From positions 1,612,001 to 1,676,000 of the forward strand of contig NZ_JACHEG010000001.1 of NCBI RefSeq assembly GCF_014201355.1: 64,000 bases of DNA. The letters are read 5' to 3'. Shown here one piece after another: positions 55,091 to 64,000 of this stretch. The notes beneath the pieces were generated by a model. The model had not been told where the DNA came from and searched no databases. It worked only from the letters and a program-made list of their open reading frames with translations. The DNA comes from Aliirhizobium wenxiniae. GTDB taxonomy: Bacteria; Pseudomonadota; Alphaproteobacteria; Rhizobiales; Rhizobiaceae. The translations under genes and the position numbers were made by a program. The first letter of the stretch is position 1, and each line of letters starts with the position of its first letter.

Positions 55091-56287
55091 ATGGCCATGT
55101 CATTCCCCCGTGTAGTCGACGAGAGCTGGCAATATGGCGGCGAAGACGAGGTGCGCCTGTCGAAGGCGAAAACGGTCGTCTGGGTCATGGCCCTCCTCAT
55201 CGTCGTCGGCCTGGTATGGTCCTACTTCGCCATTCTCGATGAAGTCTCGACCGGCGACGGCAAGGTCGTGCCGATCAGCAAGGAACAGGTCATCCAGTCG
55301 CTGGAAGGCGGTATCGTTTCCAAGCTGATGGTTCAGGAAAACCAGGTGGTCGAACGCGGACAGCTGATTGCCCAGTTCGACCCGACGATCACTGAATCCG
55401 GCGTCGGCGAATCCGCCGCCACATACCGGGCCGCGCTGGCGAGTTCGGCGAGATTGACGGCGGAGGTCAACCAGACCCCCCTCACCTTTCCCGACGAGCT
55501 GACCGACTATCCCGAGCTGATTGCCTCGGAGACAAGGCTCTACGAAGCCCGCCAGCATAATCTGAAGGAGACGCTGCAATGGATCGATGAATCGCTCGCG
55601 CTCTCCCGACAGGAACTGGCAGTCAATGAGGACCTGTCGAAGATGGGAGCGGCCAGCAGCGTCGAGATCATCCGCCTGAAACGGGAGCGGGCGGAACTGG
55701 AGCTGAAGAAGGTCGAGACCAGCACGCAATATGTCGTCGAAGCCCGTGAGCAGCTCGCCAAGGCCAATGCTGAGGTCAGTTCGCTCATCTCGGTTATCAA
55801 GGGACGCTCAGATAGTCTCGCGCGGTTGACGTTGCGCTCCCCGGTACGCGGCATCGTCAAGAATATCGAGGTTTCCACCATCGGCGGCGTCGTGCCGCCG
55901 AACGGCAAGCTGATGGATATCATTCCGCTCGGCGACCAGTTGATGATCGAGGCCCGCATCCTGCCGCGCGACATCGCCTTCATCCATCCGGACCAGCGCG
56001 CCACGGTGAAGATTACCGCCTATGACTACGCCATCTATGGCGGGCTGGAAGGCAAGGTCATCACCATCTCGCCGGACACGATCCAGGACGAAGTGGATCC
56101 CGAGATCTATTATTACCGCGTCTTCGTGAAGACAGAGAAGGATGCGTTGGAAAATCATCTCGGCAAGACATTCCCAATTTCGCCGGGCATGGTTGCCACC
56201 GTCGATATCCACACCGGCCAGAAGAGCGTGATGGATTATCTGCTGAAGCCCTTCAACAAGGCCAAAGAGGCGATGCGCGAACGCTGA
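55091..56287 (+). CDS. HlyD/LapC-type membrane-fusion protein
   Basis: A 398-aa periplasmic adaptor with one N-terminal helix (VVWVMALLIVVGLVWSY). It has the lipoyl half-motifs GDGKVVPISKEQVIQSLEGG and LTLRSPVRGIVKNIE, a coiled coil in between (about 110-230), and the C-terminal barrel stretch with YDYAIYGGLEGKV. Start two bases after the ABC transporter gene stop, so tightly coupled. It bridges the ABC transporter to the outer-membrane tunnel for adhesin export. Confidence 0.95.
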   Translation: MAMSFPRVVDESWQYGGEDEVRLSKAKTVVWVMALLIVVGLVWSYFAILDEVSTGDGKVVPISKEQVIQSLEGGIVSKLMVQENQVVERGQLIAQFDPTITESGVGESAATYRAALASSARLTAEVNQTPLTFPDELTDYPELIASETRLYEARQHNLKETLQWIDESLALSRQELAVNEDLSKMGAASSVEIIRLKRERAELELKKVETSTQYVVEAREQLAKANAEVSSLISVIKGRSDSLARLTLRSPVRGIVKNIEVSTIGGVVPPNGKLMDIIPLGDQLMIEARILPRDIAFIHPDQRATVKITAYDYAIYGGLEGKVITISPDTIQDEVDPEIYYYRVFVKTEKDALENHLGKTFPISPGMVATVDIHTGQKSVMDYLLKPFNKAKEAMRER

Positions 56288-56330
56288 GGCCGGCCATAGG
56301 TGAATGAGCCACGGGTGAAAGGAGGAAAGC

Positions 56331-58031
56331 ATGACGACGCCACCGGATATGACCTTGCTGCTGGAGCATGTGCGCTCCGCATGCCGTCCGCTACCCGCAC
56401 CGCATCCGGCCTATATTCTGTTCTTCTCCTGCTCCGACGGTGAGGAGCGCGCGAGCGTCACCGTTGCCCGCGGCACCTCCTTCGACGAGGCCTGGCGGAA
56501 CGGCATGGATGCCGTGCGCAACATTCAACGCCGTCAATCCGGCCGGCATCGCTGGTTGCGGGTCGATTGGCCGACAGCGCTCGAGGCCTCCACCTGGGCG
56601 GAACTGCGCGACGTGCTGAGTGACACGAAACGCAATTACTTCCGGCTTGGCATCTCACTCGACGAGCGGTTCGAAACCGCCTTTCTGGAACAGGAACTCA
56701 ACGCCAACGCCATGCTCTATGGCGGCAACAAGAACGTCTCGGCCGAACTGAACGAGAAGAACTTTCTTCTCTATTTCAACACCCGCTTCCCCGATCACCA
56801 GCCACCCGAATTTGCGGATGAGGAGACGATCTATCCCTTCGCCAGCACCGGCGCCCTTTTCGACGGCACCACGGTTTATCCTCTCCATCCGTCCGGCCTG
56901 AATGCCGGGCGTCGGGTCATCGACAAGCTTGATGTCGGGCAGGTCACGTCACTCATCTACGATGCTTCCGAATTCCTGGCCCGGCAGGTCGGCCCCGATG
57001 GCCGCTTCATCTACGGCTATCATCCCTGTTTCGACAGGGAGATCGGCACCTACAACACGCTTCGCCATGCCAGCACGACCTATGCGATGATCGAGGCATA
57101 TGAGCTGACCTGCACGCCGCTCCTGCGTGAAGCGATCGGCAATTCGATTTCCTGCCTGACACGCGACCTGATCGTCCATGCGCTTCTGCCCAACGGAAGG
57201 ATCGCCGCATTCCTTGTAGAAGCCGACAACGAGATCAAGCTCGGCGGCAATGCCGTTGCCATCCTTGCGCTCGCCAAATATGCGAGTGTCTTCGACGACG
57301 ACCGGCATGACGAACTGATGGAGCGGCTCGCCTCCGGCATCTGCTTCATGCAGGACGAAAAGACCGGCGCATTCCGCCACGTCCTGACCTTCCCTAGTCT
57401 AGAAACCCGACAGGAATTCCGCACGATCTATTACGAGGGAGAAGCCGTTTTCGCCCTGATGCGGCTCTACGACCAGCTACGCGACGAACGCTGGCTCAAC
57501 GCCGTCGAACTCGCCTTCGGGTATTTCATCCGCAACGACCATGCGCACCATCACGACCACTGGCTCGCCTACTGCGCCAATGAGCTGACACGACATCGCC
57601 CGGAAGAGGGCTATTACCGCTTCGCCATCGACAACATTGCCGATCATCTCGATTTCGTCGCCAACAGGATCACGACATTCCCGACATTGCTCGAACTGAT
57701 GATGGCGACGCGACAAATCTTGACGCGATTGAAAATCGACGGCCGTTTTCCTGATCTCCTGAACCGGATCGACCCCGAACGCTTTGAACGCGCGCTGGAA
57801 AAACGGGCGCATTATATGCTCAACGGGCATTTCTGGCCCGAAATGGCAATGTTCATGCGCAACCCCAGAAAGGTGCTCGGCTCCTTCTTCATCCGCCACC
57901 ACGCATTCCGGGTGCGCATCGACGACGTCGAGCATTATCTGTCCGGATATGTCGCCTATCTCCGCTACCTGCATGAGCAGGAATCGAGAGAAGACGCATC
58001 CCACGACGTCTCCGGCAGAAGCGAGCGTTAG
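56331..58031 (+). CDS. 566-aa protein of unknown function, alpha/alpha-toroid-like
   Basis: Soluble, no signal peptide or membrane helix. The N-terminal 150 residues form a mixed domain (RASVTVARGTSFDEAW, then NANAMLYGGNKN). The rest looks helical with repeated motifs typical of (alpha/alpha)6 barrels: GRFIYGYHPCFDREI, YNTLRHASTTYAMIEAYE, KLGGNAVAILALAKY, YYEGEAVFALMRLYD and later HDHWLAYCANELTR. Conserved-looking charged residues suggest an enzyme acting on a polymer or sugar. It begins 43 bp after the fusion-protein gene, AGGAGG-like site upstream, so it is probably part of the adhesin operon. Function unknown; a glycan- or polymer-modifying role is a guess. Confidence 0.8.
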   Translation: MTTPPDMTLLLEHVRSACRPLPAPHPAYILFFSCSDGEERASVTVARGTSFDEAWRNGMDAVRNIQRRQSGRHRWLRVDWPTALEASTWAELRDVLSDTKRNYFRLGISLDERFETAFLEQELNANAMLYGGNKNVSAELNEKNFLLYFNTRFPDHQPPEFADEETIYPFASTGALFDGTTVYPLHPSGLNAGRRVIDKLDVGQVTSLIYDASEFLARQVGPDGRFIYGYHPCFDREIGTYNTLRHASTTYAMIEAYELTCTPLLREAIGNSISCLTRDLIVHALLPNGRIAAFLVEADNEIKLGGNAVAILALAKYASVFDDDRHDELMERLASGICFMQDEKTGAFRHVLTFPSLETRQEFRTIYYEGEAVFALMRLYDQLRDERWLNAVELAFGYFIRNDHAHHHDHWLAYCANELTRHRPEEGYYRFAIDNIADHLDFVANRITTFPTLLELMMATRQILTRLKIDGRFPDLLNRIDPERFERALEKRAHYMLNGHFWPEMAMFMRNPRKVLGSFFIRHHAFRVRIDDVEHYLSGYVAYLRYLHEQESREDASHDVSGRSER

Positions 58032-58175
58032 CGCTCACCCTTTTCGCACACCGCAGCAAATTTCCTGAGACACTCCGCATCAGGCATGATTATCTGAGCT
58101 CCTGCACTATGTGACCGGGCCGCTCAGGCTTGGCTTTTTCAGAATAAGATTTCGCTAGAACGAAAACATTGGGGA

Positions 58176-59660
58176 ATGCAGATGACGATGGTGATGAGCT
58201 GGGCCGAATGGTTCGGCAAAGACGGTCTTGGCCTTGCGGAATTGGTGAAGAACGGAGAGGTCACCGCATCCGAACTCGCAACACAGGCAGCAACGGCGAT
58301 CAGGGCGGTCAATCCGCAGATCAGCGGCGTGGTCGAGATCTTCGAGGATGCGGTATCCGATGCCACCGTCAACGGTGCAAATCCCGAAGGCGCATTCGCA
58401 GGCCTGCCTTTCCTGCTGAAGGATCTCGGCCCGACGCTTGCCGGTCGCCTGCAGGAACAGGGTTCGCTTTACATGAAGGGCAACCGCCCGACCTCCGACA
58501 CCTTCCTGACCACGAAGATGAAGGCGGCAGGTCTCAATATCATCGGCCGCACCACGACCCCCGAATTCGGCTGCTGCAGCTCGGCGGAAAACCCGGCGCT
58601 TTATGTCACCCGCAACCCCTGGAACACCGATTTCACCAGTTGCGGCTCGTCGGCCGGCTCCGCGGTCATGGTCGGCGCAGGCGTCGTACCGCTTGCCCAT
58701 GCGACGGATGGCGGCGGATCGATCCGCATTCCGGCCGGTGTCAATGGCGCGATCGGGCTGAAATCCTCCCGCGGCACCTTCTCCATTGCCCCGGCGGCTT
58801 CAGACTTCACCTCCGTCGTCTCGACACAGGGCTGCATCACCAGAACCGTGCGGGACACGGCAGCCTTCGTCGACAATTGCCGCGGCGGCGCGCCGGGCGA
58901 ATTCATGCCCTACTGGTCGCCCGACGAACCTTTCCTCGAAGTCATAAAACGCGATCCGAAACCGCTGCGCATCGCGGTTTCCCACGAATGGGGACCGTAT
59001 AAGTCGACACCGCATATCGTCTCGGAACTGGAGCGTACCGCCCGTTTCCTCGAAAGCCTCGGGCACCATGTCGAGTGGGTCAAACCCTCGATCGACTTCG
59101 AAAAGGCCTATGCGGCACAGACGGCCTGCTACATCACCAATTTCGCCCAGACGGTAAACAATCTTCTGCGCATACGCGGTCTCGACAAGCCACCAGCCGA
59201 TCTCATCGAACCGATGAACATCCGCATCTGGGAACAGGGCAAGGATGCGACCTACACGGACCGCGCCGACATGCAGCTCGCCTTCAACGAGACTGCTCGC
59301 ACCTTCGGGGAGTTCTATGAAAAATGGGACATCGTGCTGACGCCGATCACCGCGCTCGAAACACCGCCGATCGGCACGACCCAATATCTGACGATGACCG
59401 ACAATCCCTCCGCCCTCGACTGGTTCGCCAATCTCTGGGGTTTCTTCGCCTACACCCCGTTCAGCAATCTCTGCGGCACACCGGGCCTCAGCCTGCCGCT
59501 TGCCAGACACGCCAACGGGTTGCCGCTCGGCATGCAGATCCAGACCGGCCTTGGCCGCGATGGTCTGTTGCTCCAGCTTGCGGCCCAGATTGAACGGGCG
59601 ATTGAAGGAAAGTGGAATCTTGGCGACTTGCCCAAAGTGCACGTAACCGCAATAGCCTGA
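58176..59660 (+). CDS. amidase (amidase-signature family)
   Basis: A 494-aa hydrolase. The Ser-cisSer-Lys triad is visible: Lys in LPFLLKDLG, cis-Ser in CGSSAGSAVMVGAG, nucleophile Ser region in DGGGSIRIPAG. Family length is normal. Substrate cannot be read; such enzymes split aliphatic, aryl or nucleotide-linked amides. Several ATGs lie close together at the start; the one at 58176 follows GGGGA. It is a stand-alone gene between the adhesin operon and pntAB. Confidence 0.88.
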   Translation: MQMTMVMSWAEWFGKDGLGLAELVKNGEVTASELATQAATAIRAVNPQISGVVEIFEDAVSDATVNGANPEGAFAGLPFLLKDLGPTLAGRLQEQGSLYMKGNRPTSDTFLTTKMKAAGLNIIGRTTTPEFGCCSSAENPALYVTRNPWNTDFTSCGSSAGSAVMVGAGVVPLAHATDGGGSIRIPAGVNGAIGLKSSRGTFSIAPAASDFTSVVSTQGCITRTVRDTAAFVDNCRGGAPGEFMPYWSPDEPFLEVIKRDPKPLRIAVSHEWGPYKSTPHIVSELERTARFLESLGHHVEWVKPSIDFEKAYAAQTACYITNFAQTVNNLLRIRGLDKPPADLIEPMNIRIWEQGKDATYTDRADMQLAFNETARTFGEFYEKWDIVLTPITALETPPIGTTQYLTMTDNPSALDWFANLWGFFAYTPFSNLCGTPGLSLPLARHANGLPLGMQIQTGLGRDGLLLQLAAQIERAIEGKWNLGDLPKVHVTAIA

Positions 59661-59985
59661 TCGGCTTGCTCAACGTGAGCGCAAAATGCCTCGCCAGCTA
59701 GGCTGCGAAACGAGGTTTCTCATTCAATACCGGCCAGCGACCTATCGTCGCTGGCGACGGGCTGATTGTGCTATCAAACCGCATAACGCCGCGGATAAAC
59801 AGAAGACTAAACAAGGAACGCGGCAGAAAAAGGCGACTTCACGCAGTATTCCACTTGCGCTTACCGTACCGCCAAGTACCATCCGCGGCCTTTCCGCTCG
59901 GAAATCCTTGTCGTAACAGTTTACGGCAGGAATGCCGGTCACTTGCCGGCTTGACCACGATGAAAACGAATTGGGGACGGGACTA
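59661..59985. other. 325-bp intergenic region with an amidase-end hairpin
   Basis: An 8-bp perfect stem, CCAGCGAC (59734-59741) with GTCGCTGG (59747-59754) and a 5-base loop, lies 73 bp past the amidase stop and may terminate it. The rest probably carries the pntA promoter. Short open frames on both strands show no recognisable protein. Confidence 0.45.
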
Positions 59986-61560
59986 TTGAAGATAGGGGTT
60001 CTTAAAGAGCGCGCGGACCGCGAGGCGCGTGTGGCGATGACGCCGGACAGTGCGCTGGCCTTGCAGAAGCTTGGCTATGACTGCGTGATCGAAACCGGTG
60101 CAGGCAAGGCTGCAGGCTTTTCGGACGAGGTTTATCGCGCCGCCGGCGTGACGGTAGTCGATACGGCCGACGCGCTGATCGAAACCTCCGACGTGATCGC
60201 CAAGGTGCGTCCGCCGGAAAGCTCGGAAGTCGACAAGCTCGGCCCGGCAAAGACGCTGATCTCCTTCTTCTACCCGGCCCAGAACAAGGACCTGCTGGAA
60301 CAGGCCAAGGCGAAGGGCGCAAACGTCATCGCCATGGACATGGTGCCGCGCATCTCGCGCGCCCAGAAGATGGATGCTCTGTCGTCGATGGCCAACATCG
60401 CCGGTTACCGCGCCGTCATCGAGGCCGGCAACAATTTCGGCCGCTTCTTCACCGGTCAGGTCACGGCCGCCGGCAAGGTGCCGCCGGCCAAGGTTCTGGT
60501 CATCGGTGCAGGTGTTGCAGGTCTGGCCGCGATCGGCACCGCCACCTCGCTCGGCGCCATCACCTATGCCTTCGACGTTCGCCCGGAAGTGGCCGAGCAG
60601 ATCGAATCCATGGGTGCCGAATTCGTCTTCCTCGATTTCAAGGAAAGCCAGCAGGATGGCGCTGCCACCGGTGGCTACGCGGCCCCGTCCTCGCCGGAAT
60701 TCCGCGAAAAACAGCTGGAAAAATTCCGCGAACTGGCACCCGAGATCGACATCGTCATCACCACCGCGCTGATCCCGGGCCGTGACGCGCCGAAGCTCTG
60801 GACTGCCGACATGGTGGCCCTTATGAAGCCTGGTTCGGTGATCATCGACCTTGCCGCAGAACGCGGCGGCAACTGCGACCTCACCGTCGCCGACGAACGC
60901 ATCGTCTCGGACAACGGCGTCATCGTTATCGGTTACACTGACTTTCCGAGCCGGATGGCCGCCCAGTCCTCGACGCTTTATTCCACCAATATCCGCCACA
61001 TGATGACGGACCTGACACCGGCCAAGGACGGCATCGTCGTCCACAACATGGAAGACGACGTCATCCGTGGCGCGACCGTGACCAAGGACGGCGAGATAAC
61101 CTTCCCGCCACCACCGCCGAAAATCCAGGCGATCGCCGCCCAGAAGCCGAAGGAAAAGGCCAAGGAGCTGACGCCGGAGGAAAAGCGGGCCAAGGAAGTC
61201 GCCGCCTTCAAGGCGCAGACCAAGAACCAGGCCATCTTGCTCGGTGTCGCGACCGTGCTGCTGCTGATCGTCGGTGCCTATGCGCCGGCAAGCTTCATGA
61301 GCCATTTCGTCGTCTTCGTGCTCTCCTGCTTCATCGGCTTCCAGGTCATCTGGAACGTCTCGCATTCGCTGCACACGCCGCTGATGGCCGTCACCAACGC
61401 CATTTCCGGCATCGTCATCCTCGGCGCGCTGCTGCAGATCGGCTCCGGCAACTGGCTGGTTGTGATCCTCGGCGCTTTGTCGGTTCTGGTCGCGACGATC
61501 AATATCGTCGGCGGTTTTCTCGTGACACGGCGCATGCTCGCCATGTTCCAGAAGTCTTGA
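59986..61560 (+). CDS. pntA: PntA, proton-translocating NAD(P)+ transhydrogenase alpha subunit
   Basis: A 524-aa subunit. The NAD-binding domain I (residues 1 to about 370) begins KIGVLKERADREARVAMTP and contains GAGVAGLAAIGTATSLGA; a charged linker with many Lys/Glu follows, then four membrane helices. Here the soluble and membrane parts are fused as in E. coli, not split into PntAA and PntAB as in Rhodospirillum rubrum. I chose the TTG at 59986, since homologues begin MKIGVLKE; the frame opens 18 codons earlier without resemblance. Makes NADPH using the proton gradient. Confidence 0.93.
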   Translation: MKIGVLKERADREARVAMTPDSALALQKLGYDCVIETGAGKAAGFSDEVYRAAGVTVVDTADALIETSDVIAKVRPPESSEVDKLGPAKTLISFFYPAQNKDLLEQAKAKGANVIAMDMVPRISRAQKMDALSSMANIAGYRAVIEAGNNFGRFFTGQVTAAGKVPPAKVLVIGAGVAGLAAIGTATSLGAITYAFDVRPEVAEQIESMGAEFVFLDFKESQQDGAATGGYAAPSSPEFREKQLEKFRELAPEIDIVITTALIPGRDAPKLWTADMVALMKPGSVIIDLAAERGGNCDLTVADERIVSDNGVIVIGYTDFPSRMAAQSSTLYSTNIRHMMTDLTPAKDGIVVHNMEDDVIRGATVTKDGEITFPPPPPKIQAIAAQKPKEKAKELTPEEKRAKEVAAFKAQTKNQAILLGVATVLLLIVGAYAPASFMSHFVVFVLSCFIGFQVIWNVSHSLHTPLMAVTNAISGIVILGALLQIGSGNWLVVILGALSVLVATINIVGGFLVTRRMLAMFQKS

Positions 61561-61580
61561 GTGCGTAGGGGGTTATTATC

Positions 61581-63026
61581 ATGACGATCGGTATCGTTTC
61601 GGCCGCCTACATCTCTGCTGCGGTTCTCTTCATCCTGTCGCTCGGCGGCCTTTCCGGTCAGGAAAGCGCCAAGCGCGCCGTCTGGTACGGCATCATCGGC
61701 ATGGCGCTCGCCGTCATCGCCACCTTCTTCGGTCCGGGCGTCGCCACCAGCTTCGGCATCGGCCTGATCATCCTGATCATGGTCGCCGCTGGCTCTATCG
61801 CCGGTTATTACGTGGCAAGCCGCGTGCAGATGACGGAAATGCCGCAGCTCGTGGCAGCGCTTCACTCCTTCGTCGGCCTCGCCGCCGTCTTCATCGGCTA
61901 CAATGCCCATATCGAGGCATGGCGCGTCGGTGGCTTGGACGAGGCTGCCCGTGCAACGCTCGAAGGTTTCTCCGCCATCCTCGCCCATAAGGATCCGGTC
62001 GAACTGGCCATCATGAAGGTCGAGGTCTTCCTCGGCGTCTTCATCGGTGCGGTCACCTTCACCGGTTCGGTCGTCGCCTTCGGCAAGCTGGCCGGCAAGG
62101 TCGACGGCAAGGCGAAGAAACTGCCCGGCGGGCATTTCCTCAATGCCGGCGCGGCAGGCCTCTCCCTCCTGCTGCTGCTCGCCTATTTCAACGGCGCAGG
62201 CGTCTGGACGCTGATCCTGATGACGTTGCTTGCCTTCTTCATCGGTTACCACCTGATCATGGGCATCGGCGGCGCCGACATGCCGGTCGTGGTCTCGATG
62301 CTGAACAGCTATTCCGGCTGGGCGGCGGCAGCGATTGGTTTCACCCTCGGCAACGATCTTCTGATCGTCACCGGTGCGCTGGTCGGTTCCTCGGGTGCGA
62401 TCCTCTCCTACATCATGTGCAAGGCGATGAACCGCTCCTTCATCTCCGTCATCCTTGGCGGCTTCGGCGGCACGACGGGACCTGCGATGGAAATCGAGGG
62501 CGAACAGATCGCCATCGATGCCGAAGGTGTCGCCAATGCGCTTAACGATGCAGACAGTGTCATCATCGTTCCCGGTTACGGTATGGCGGTTGCCCAGGCA
62601 CAGCAGGCAGTTTCCGAACTCACCCGCAAGCTGCGCACCGCCGGCAAGGAAGTGCGCTTCGCCATCCATCCGGTCGCTGGCCGTCTGCCGGGCCACATGA
62701 ACGTGCTCTTGGCAGAAGCCAAGGTGCCGTACGACATCGTCATGGAAATGGACGAGATCAACGACGATTTTCCGCAGACCGACGTCGTCATCGTCATCGG
62801 CTCCAACGACATCGTCAATCCGGCAGCCCAGGAAGACCCGAACTCCCCGATCGCTGGCATGCCGGTGCTCGAGGTCTGGAAGGCCAAGCAGGTCTTCGTC
62901 TCCAAGCGCGGCCAGGGCACCGGTTATTCCGGCATCGAGAACCCGCTCTTCTACAAGGAGAACACAAGGATGTTCTATGGCGATGCCAAGAAGTCCGTCT
63001 CCGAACTGCTCCCGATGATCAAGTAG
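61581..63026 (+). CDS. pntB: PntB, NAD(P)+ transhydrogenase beta subunit
   Basis: A 481-aa partner of PntA. About nine membrane helices come first, then the NADP-binding domain III with the [10 protein letters not shown] motif and the ending [21 protein letters not shown], both family hallmarks. It lies 20 bp after pntA with AGGGGG before its ATG. The pair supplies NADPH and balances NAD(H), useful beside fermentation genes. Confidence 0.96.
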   Translation: MTIGIVSAAYISAAVLFILSLGGLSGQESAKRAVWYGIIGMALAVIATFFGPGVATSFGIGLIILIMVAAGSIAGYYVASRVQMTEMPQLVAALHSFVGLAAVFIGYNAHIEAWRVGGLDEAARATLEGFSAILAHKDPVELAIMKVEVFLGVFIGAVTFTGSVVAFGKLAGKVDGKAKKLPGGHFLNAGAAGLSLLLLLAYFNGAGVWTLILMTLLAFFIGYHLIMGIGGADMPVVVSMLNSYSGWAAAAIGFTLGNDLLIVTGALVGSSGAILSYIMCKAMNRSFISVILGGFGGTTGPAMEIEGEQIAIDAEGVANALNDADSVIIVPGYGMAVAQAQQAVSELTRKLRTAGKEVRFAIHPVAGRLPGHMNVLLAEAKVPYDIVMEMDEINDDFPQTDVVIVIGSNDIVNPAAQEDPNSPIAGMPVLEVWKAKQVFVSKRGQGTGYSGIENPLFYKENTRMFYGDAKKSVSELLPMIK

Positions 63027-63040
63027 ACCAAACGAAACAT

Positions 63041-63068
63041 GTTCGGGGTCGGCAAGCCGATCCCGAAC
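63041..63068 (+). terminator. strong hairpin after pntB
   Basis: GTTCGGGGTCGGC pairs with GCCGATCCCGAAC (one G-T wobble) around a tiny AA centre, 14 bp past the pntB stop. No T-run follows, but the stem alone is stable. The remaining 63069-63382 shows no recognisable gene. Confidence 0.6.
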
Positions 63069-63382
63069 AGCAATGTCGCTTAGCGGAGGTCAAGCACTTG
63101 GCCCCCTTGCGACAGGTCAATGCACGGCAAGCCAGCGGGTGACCTTGATGGCGGATCAGATCAGAACGATCCGCTTGCCGTGATGGACACATGCGCTTAC
63201 GCTTGCCCCCGACCGAAATCGACAGATCAGCTTCGCTTGAACGCGTAAAACGTCAATGTGAAGCGCGTGGCAGCTGTTGCGCGCCGCCTTCTATTGCAGC
63301 AATCGCGATTTATGGCATGGATCGTCTCGGTGCGGTGATCGAACGCCTCATCGGCTGGCGAAGATAGAGCGAAGGACATTTC

Positions 63383-64000
63383 ATGTTCGGCTGGACGAAC
63401 CTTGTCATCGGCCTTTTGCAGCAGACCTGCGTCTATCTCGTCATCGCCTACCTGTTCAGCAAGACACCCCTGTTTCTGCCGCTGATGCAGGTCACCGTCC
63501 GGCCATCACGCAAGATAGCCTGCTATGTCATCTTCTCGATGTTCTGTATCATGGGCACCTATTTCGGCCTGCATATCGACGAGGCGATTGCCAATACGCG
63601 TGCGATCGGCGCAGTGCTCGGCGGCATTTTAGGCGGCCCGCTCGTCGGTCTTGCAGTCGGCCTCACGGGCGGCATGCACCGTTATTCGCTCGGCGGCTTT
63701 ACGGCACTTGCCTGCGCGATTGCGACGACAGCCGAAGGCCTGATCGGCGGGTTGGTTCACAGCTATCTCATGCGCCGCAAAAGGACCGACCTCCTGTTCT
63801 GGCCGCCTCTGATCGCCGGTGTCACGCTGGTTGCCGAAATCGTCCAGATGTCGATCATCCTGATCGTCGCCAGACCCTTCGTCGATTCAGCCCATGTGGT
63901 CGAGACCATCGTTTTGCCGATGACGGTGGCAAATACCATCGGTGCCGCGATGTTCATGAACATCCTTGGCGACCGGCGCAAACTTTTCGAAACTCACTCG
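63383..64000 (+). CDS. LytS/BtsS-type sensor histidine kinase, N-terminal part (runs off the window)
   Basis: 206 codons from the ATG at 63383, with GAAGGA upstream. The sequence has six hydrophobic segments and the pattern of the 5TM-LytS receptor domain: TCVYLVIAYLFSKTPLF at the start and AIGAVLGGILGGPLVGLAVGLTGGMHRYSLGGFTA in two pieces later, with the conserved GGxHR. E. coli relatives BtsS and YpdA sense pyruvate. The kinase half lies outside the window, so a histidine-kinase or a cyclase output cannot be distinguished; a LytR-type regulator probably follows. Confidence 0.75.
   Translation, partial: MFGWTNLVIGLLQQTCVYLVIAYLFSKTPLFLPLMQVTVRPSRKIACYVIFSMFCIMGTYFGLHIDEAIANTRAIGAVLGGILGGPLVGLAVGLTGGMHRYSLGGFTALACAIATTAEGLIGGLVHSYLMRRKRTDLLFWPPLIAGVTLVAEIVQMSIILIVARPFVDSAHVVETIVLPMTVANTIGAAMFMNILGDRRKLFETHS

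Noticed and set aside
59742..59942. 66-codon minus-strand frame upstream of pntA
   Set aside because: No ribosome binding site or recognisable protein; region more likely holds the pntA promoter.

Overview
The window looks like a chromosomal (or chromid) segment of a GC-rich alphaproteobacterium, most likely Rhizobiaceae. This rests on codon use, RIME-like intergenic repeats, an exopolysaccharide locus with ExoQ/GumC-like genes, and an FNR/FixK-type anaerobox. I see no rRNA, tRNA, CRISPR array, integrase or transposase. The sequence opens inside kdpD and closes inside a LytS-type sensor gene.

Layout. (1) 1-7723, minus strand: the kdp potassium-ATPase operon (27-aa microprotein, kdpF, kdpA, 58-aa microprotein, kdpB, kdpC, kdpD), with three more small-protein genes upstream (67, 92 and 55 aa). 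Two short RIME-like elements lie here, one between kdpC and kdpD and one upstream of the kdp promoter. (2) 7908-10898: alanine catabolism (alr, dadA) with a divergent Lrp-type regulator. (3) 10987-15281, minus: a 2-keto-3-deoxygluconate module (kdgK, kdgT, yhcH-like, kduI, kduD). (4) 15537-23063, plus: a mixed-acid fermentation cluster (pflB, pflA, ackA, pta, focA) behind a perfect TTGAT-N4-ATCAA box. Such a set is unusual for a rhizobium. (5) pcaF (3-oxoadipyl-CoA thiolase).

(6) 24667-32119: a GT-C-like membrane protein converging on a tightly coupled five-gene minus-strand operon: a HAD-UbiA fusion with decaprenylphosphoryl-ribose synthase motifs, a DprE1-like FAD oxidase, a four-helix EamA/ArnE-like carrier, an extended SDR and a class III aminotransferase. 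Together these could make, flip and transfer a polyprenyl-phosphate-linked pentose or aminopentose. I regard this as the best candidate for an undescribed system. (7) 32595-42502: an exopolysaccharide locus (GH10 glycanase, Wzy/ExoQ-like polymerase, glycosyltransferases, flippase, GumC-like chain-length protein, WecG/TagA transferase). (8) 42834-58031: a TolC-family protein, a 2741-aa BapA-type adhesin with about 25 repeats of 85 residues, its type I ABC transporter and membrane-fusion protein, and a 566-aa protein of unknown role. (9) 58176-63026: an amidase, then pntA and pntB. (10) 63383-end: a partial LytS/BtsS-like sensor kinase.

How the parts connect: the KDG module feeds pyruvate; pfl-ackA-pta would convert pyruvate to formate, acetate and ATP when oxygen is low, with FocA moving formate. 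Regions 6 to 8 are all cell-surface functions (lipid-linked sugar, secreted polysaccharide, giant adhesin) and plausibly build a biofilm matrix together. All function calls rest on reading motifs by eye; no database search was run.
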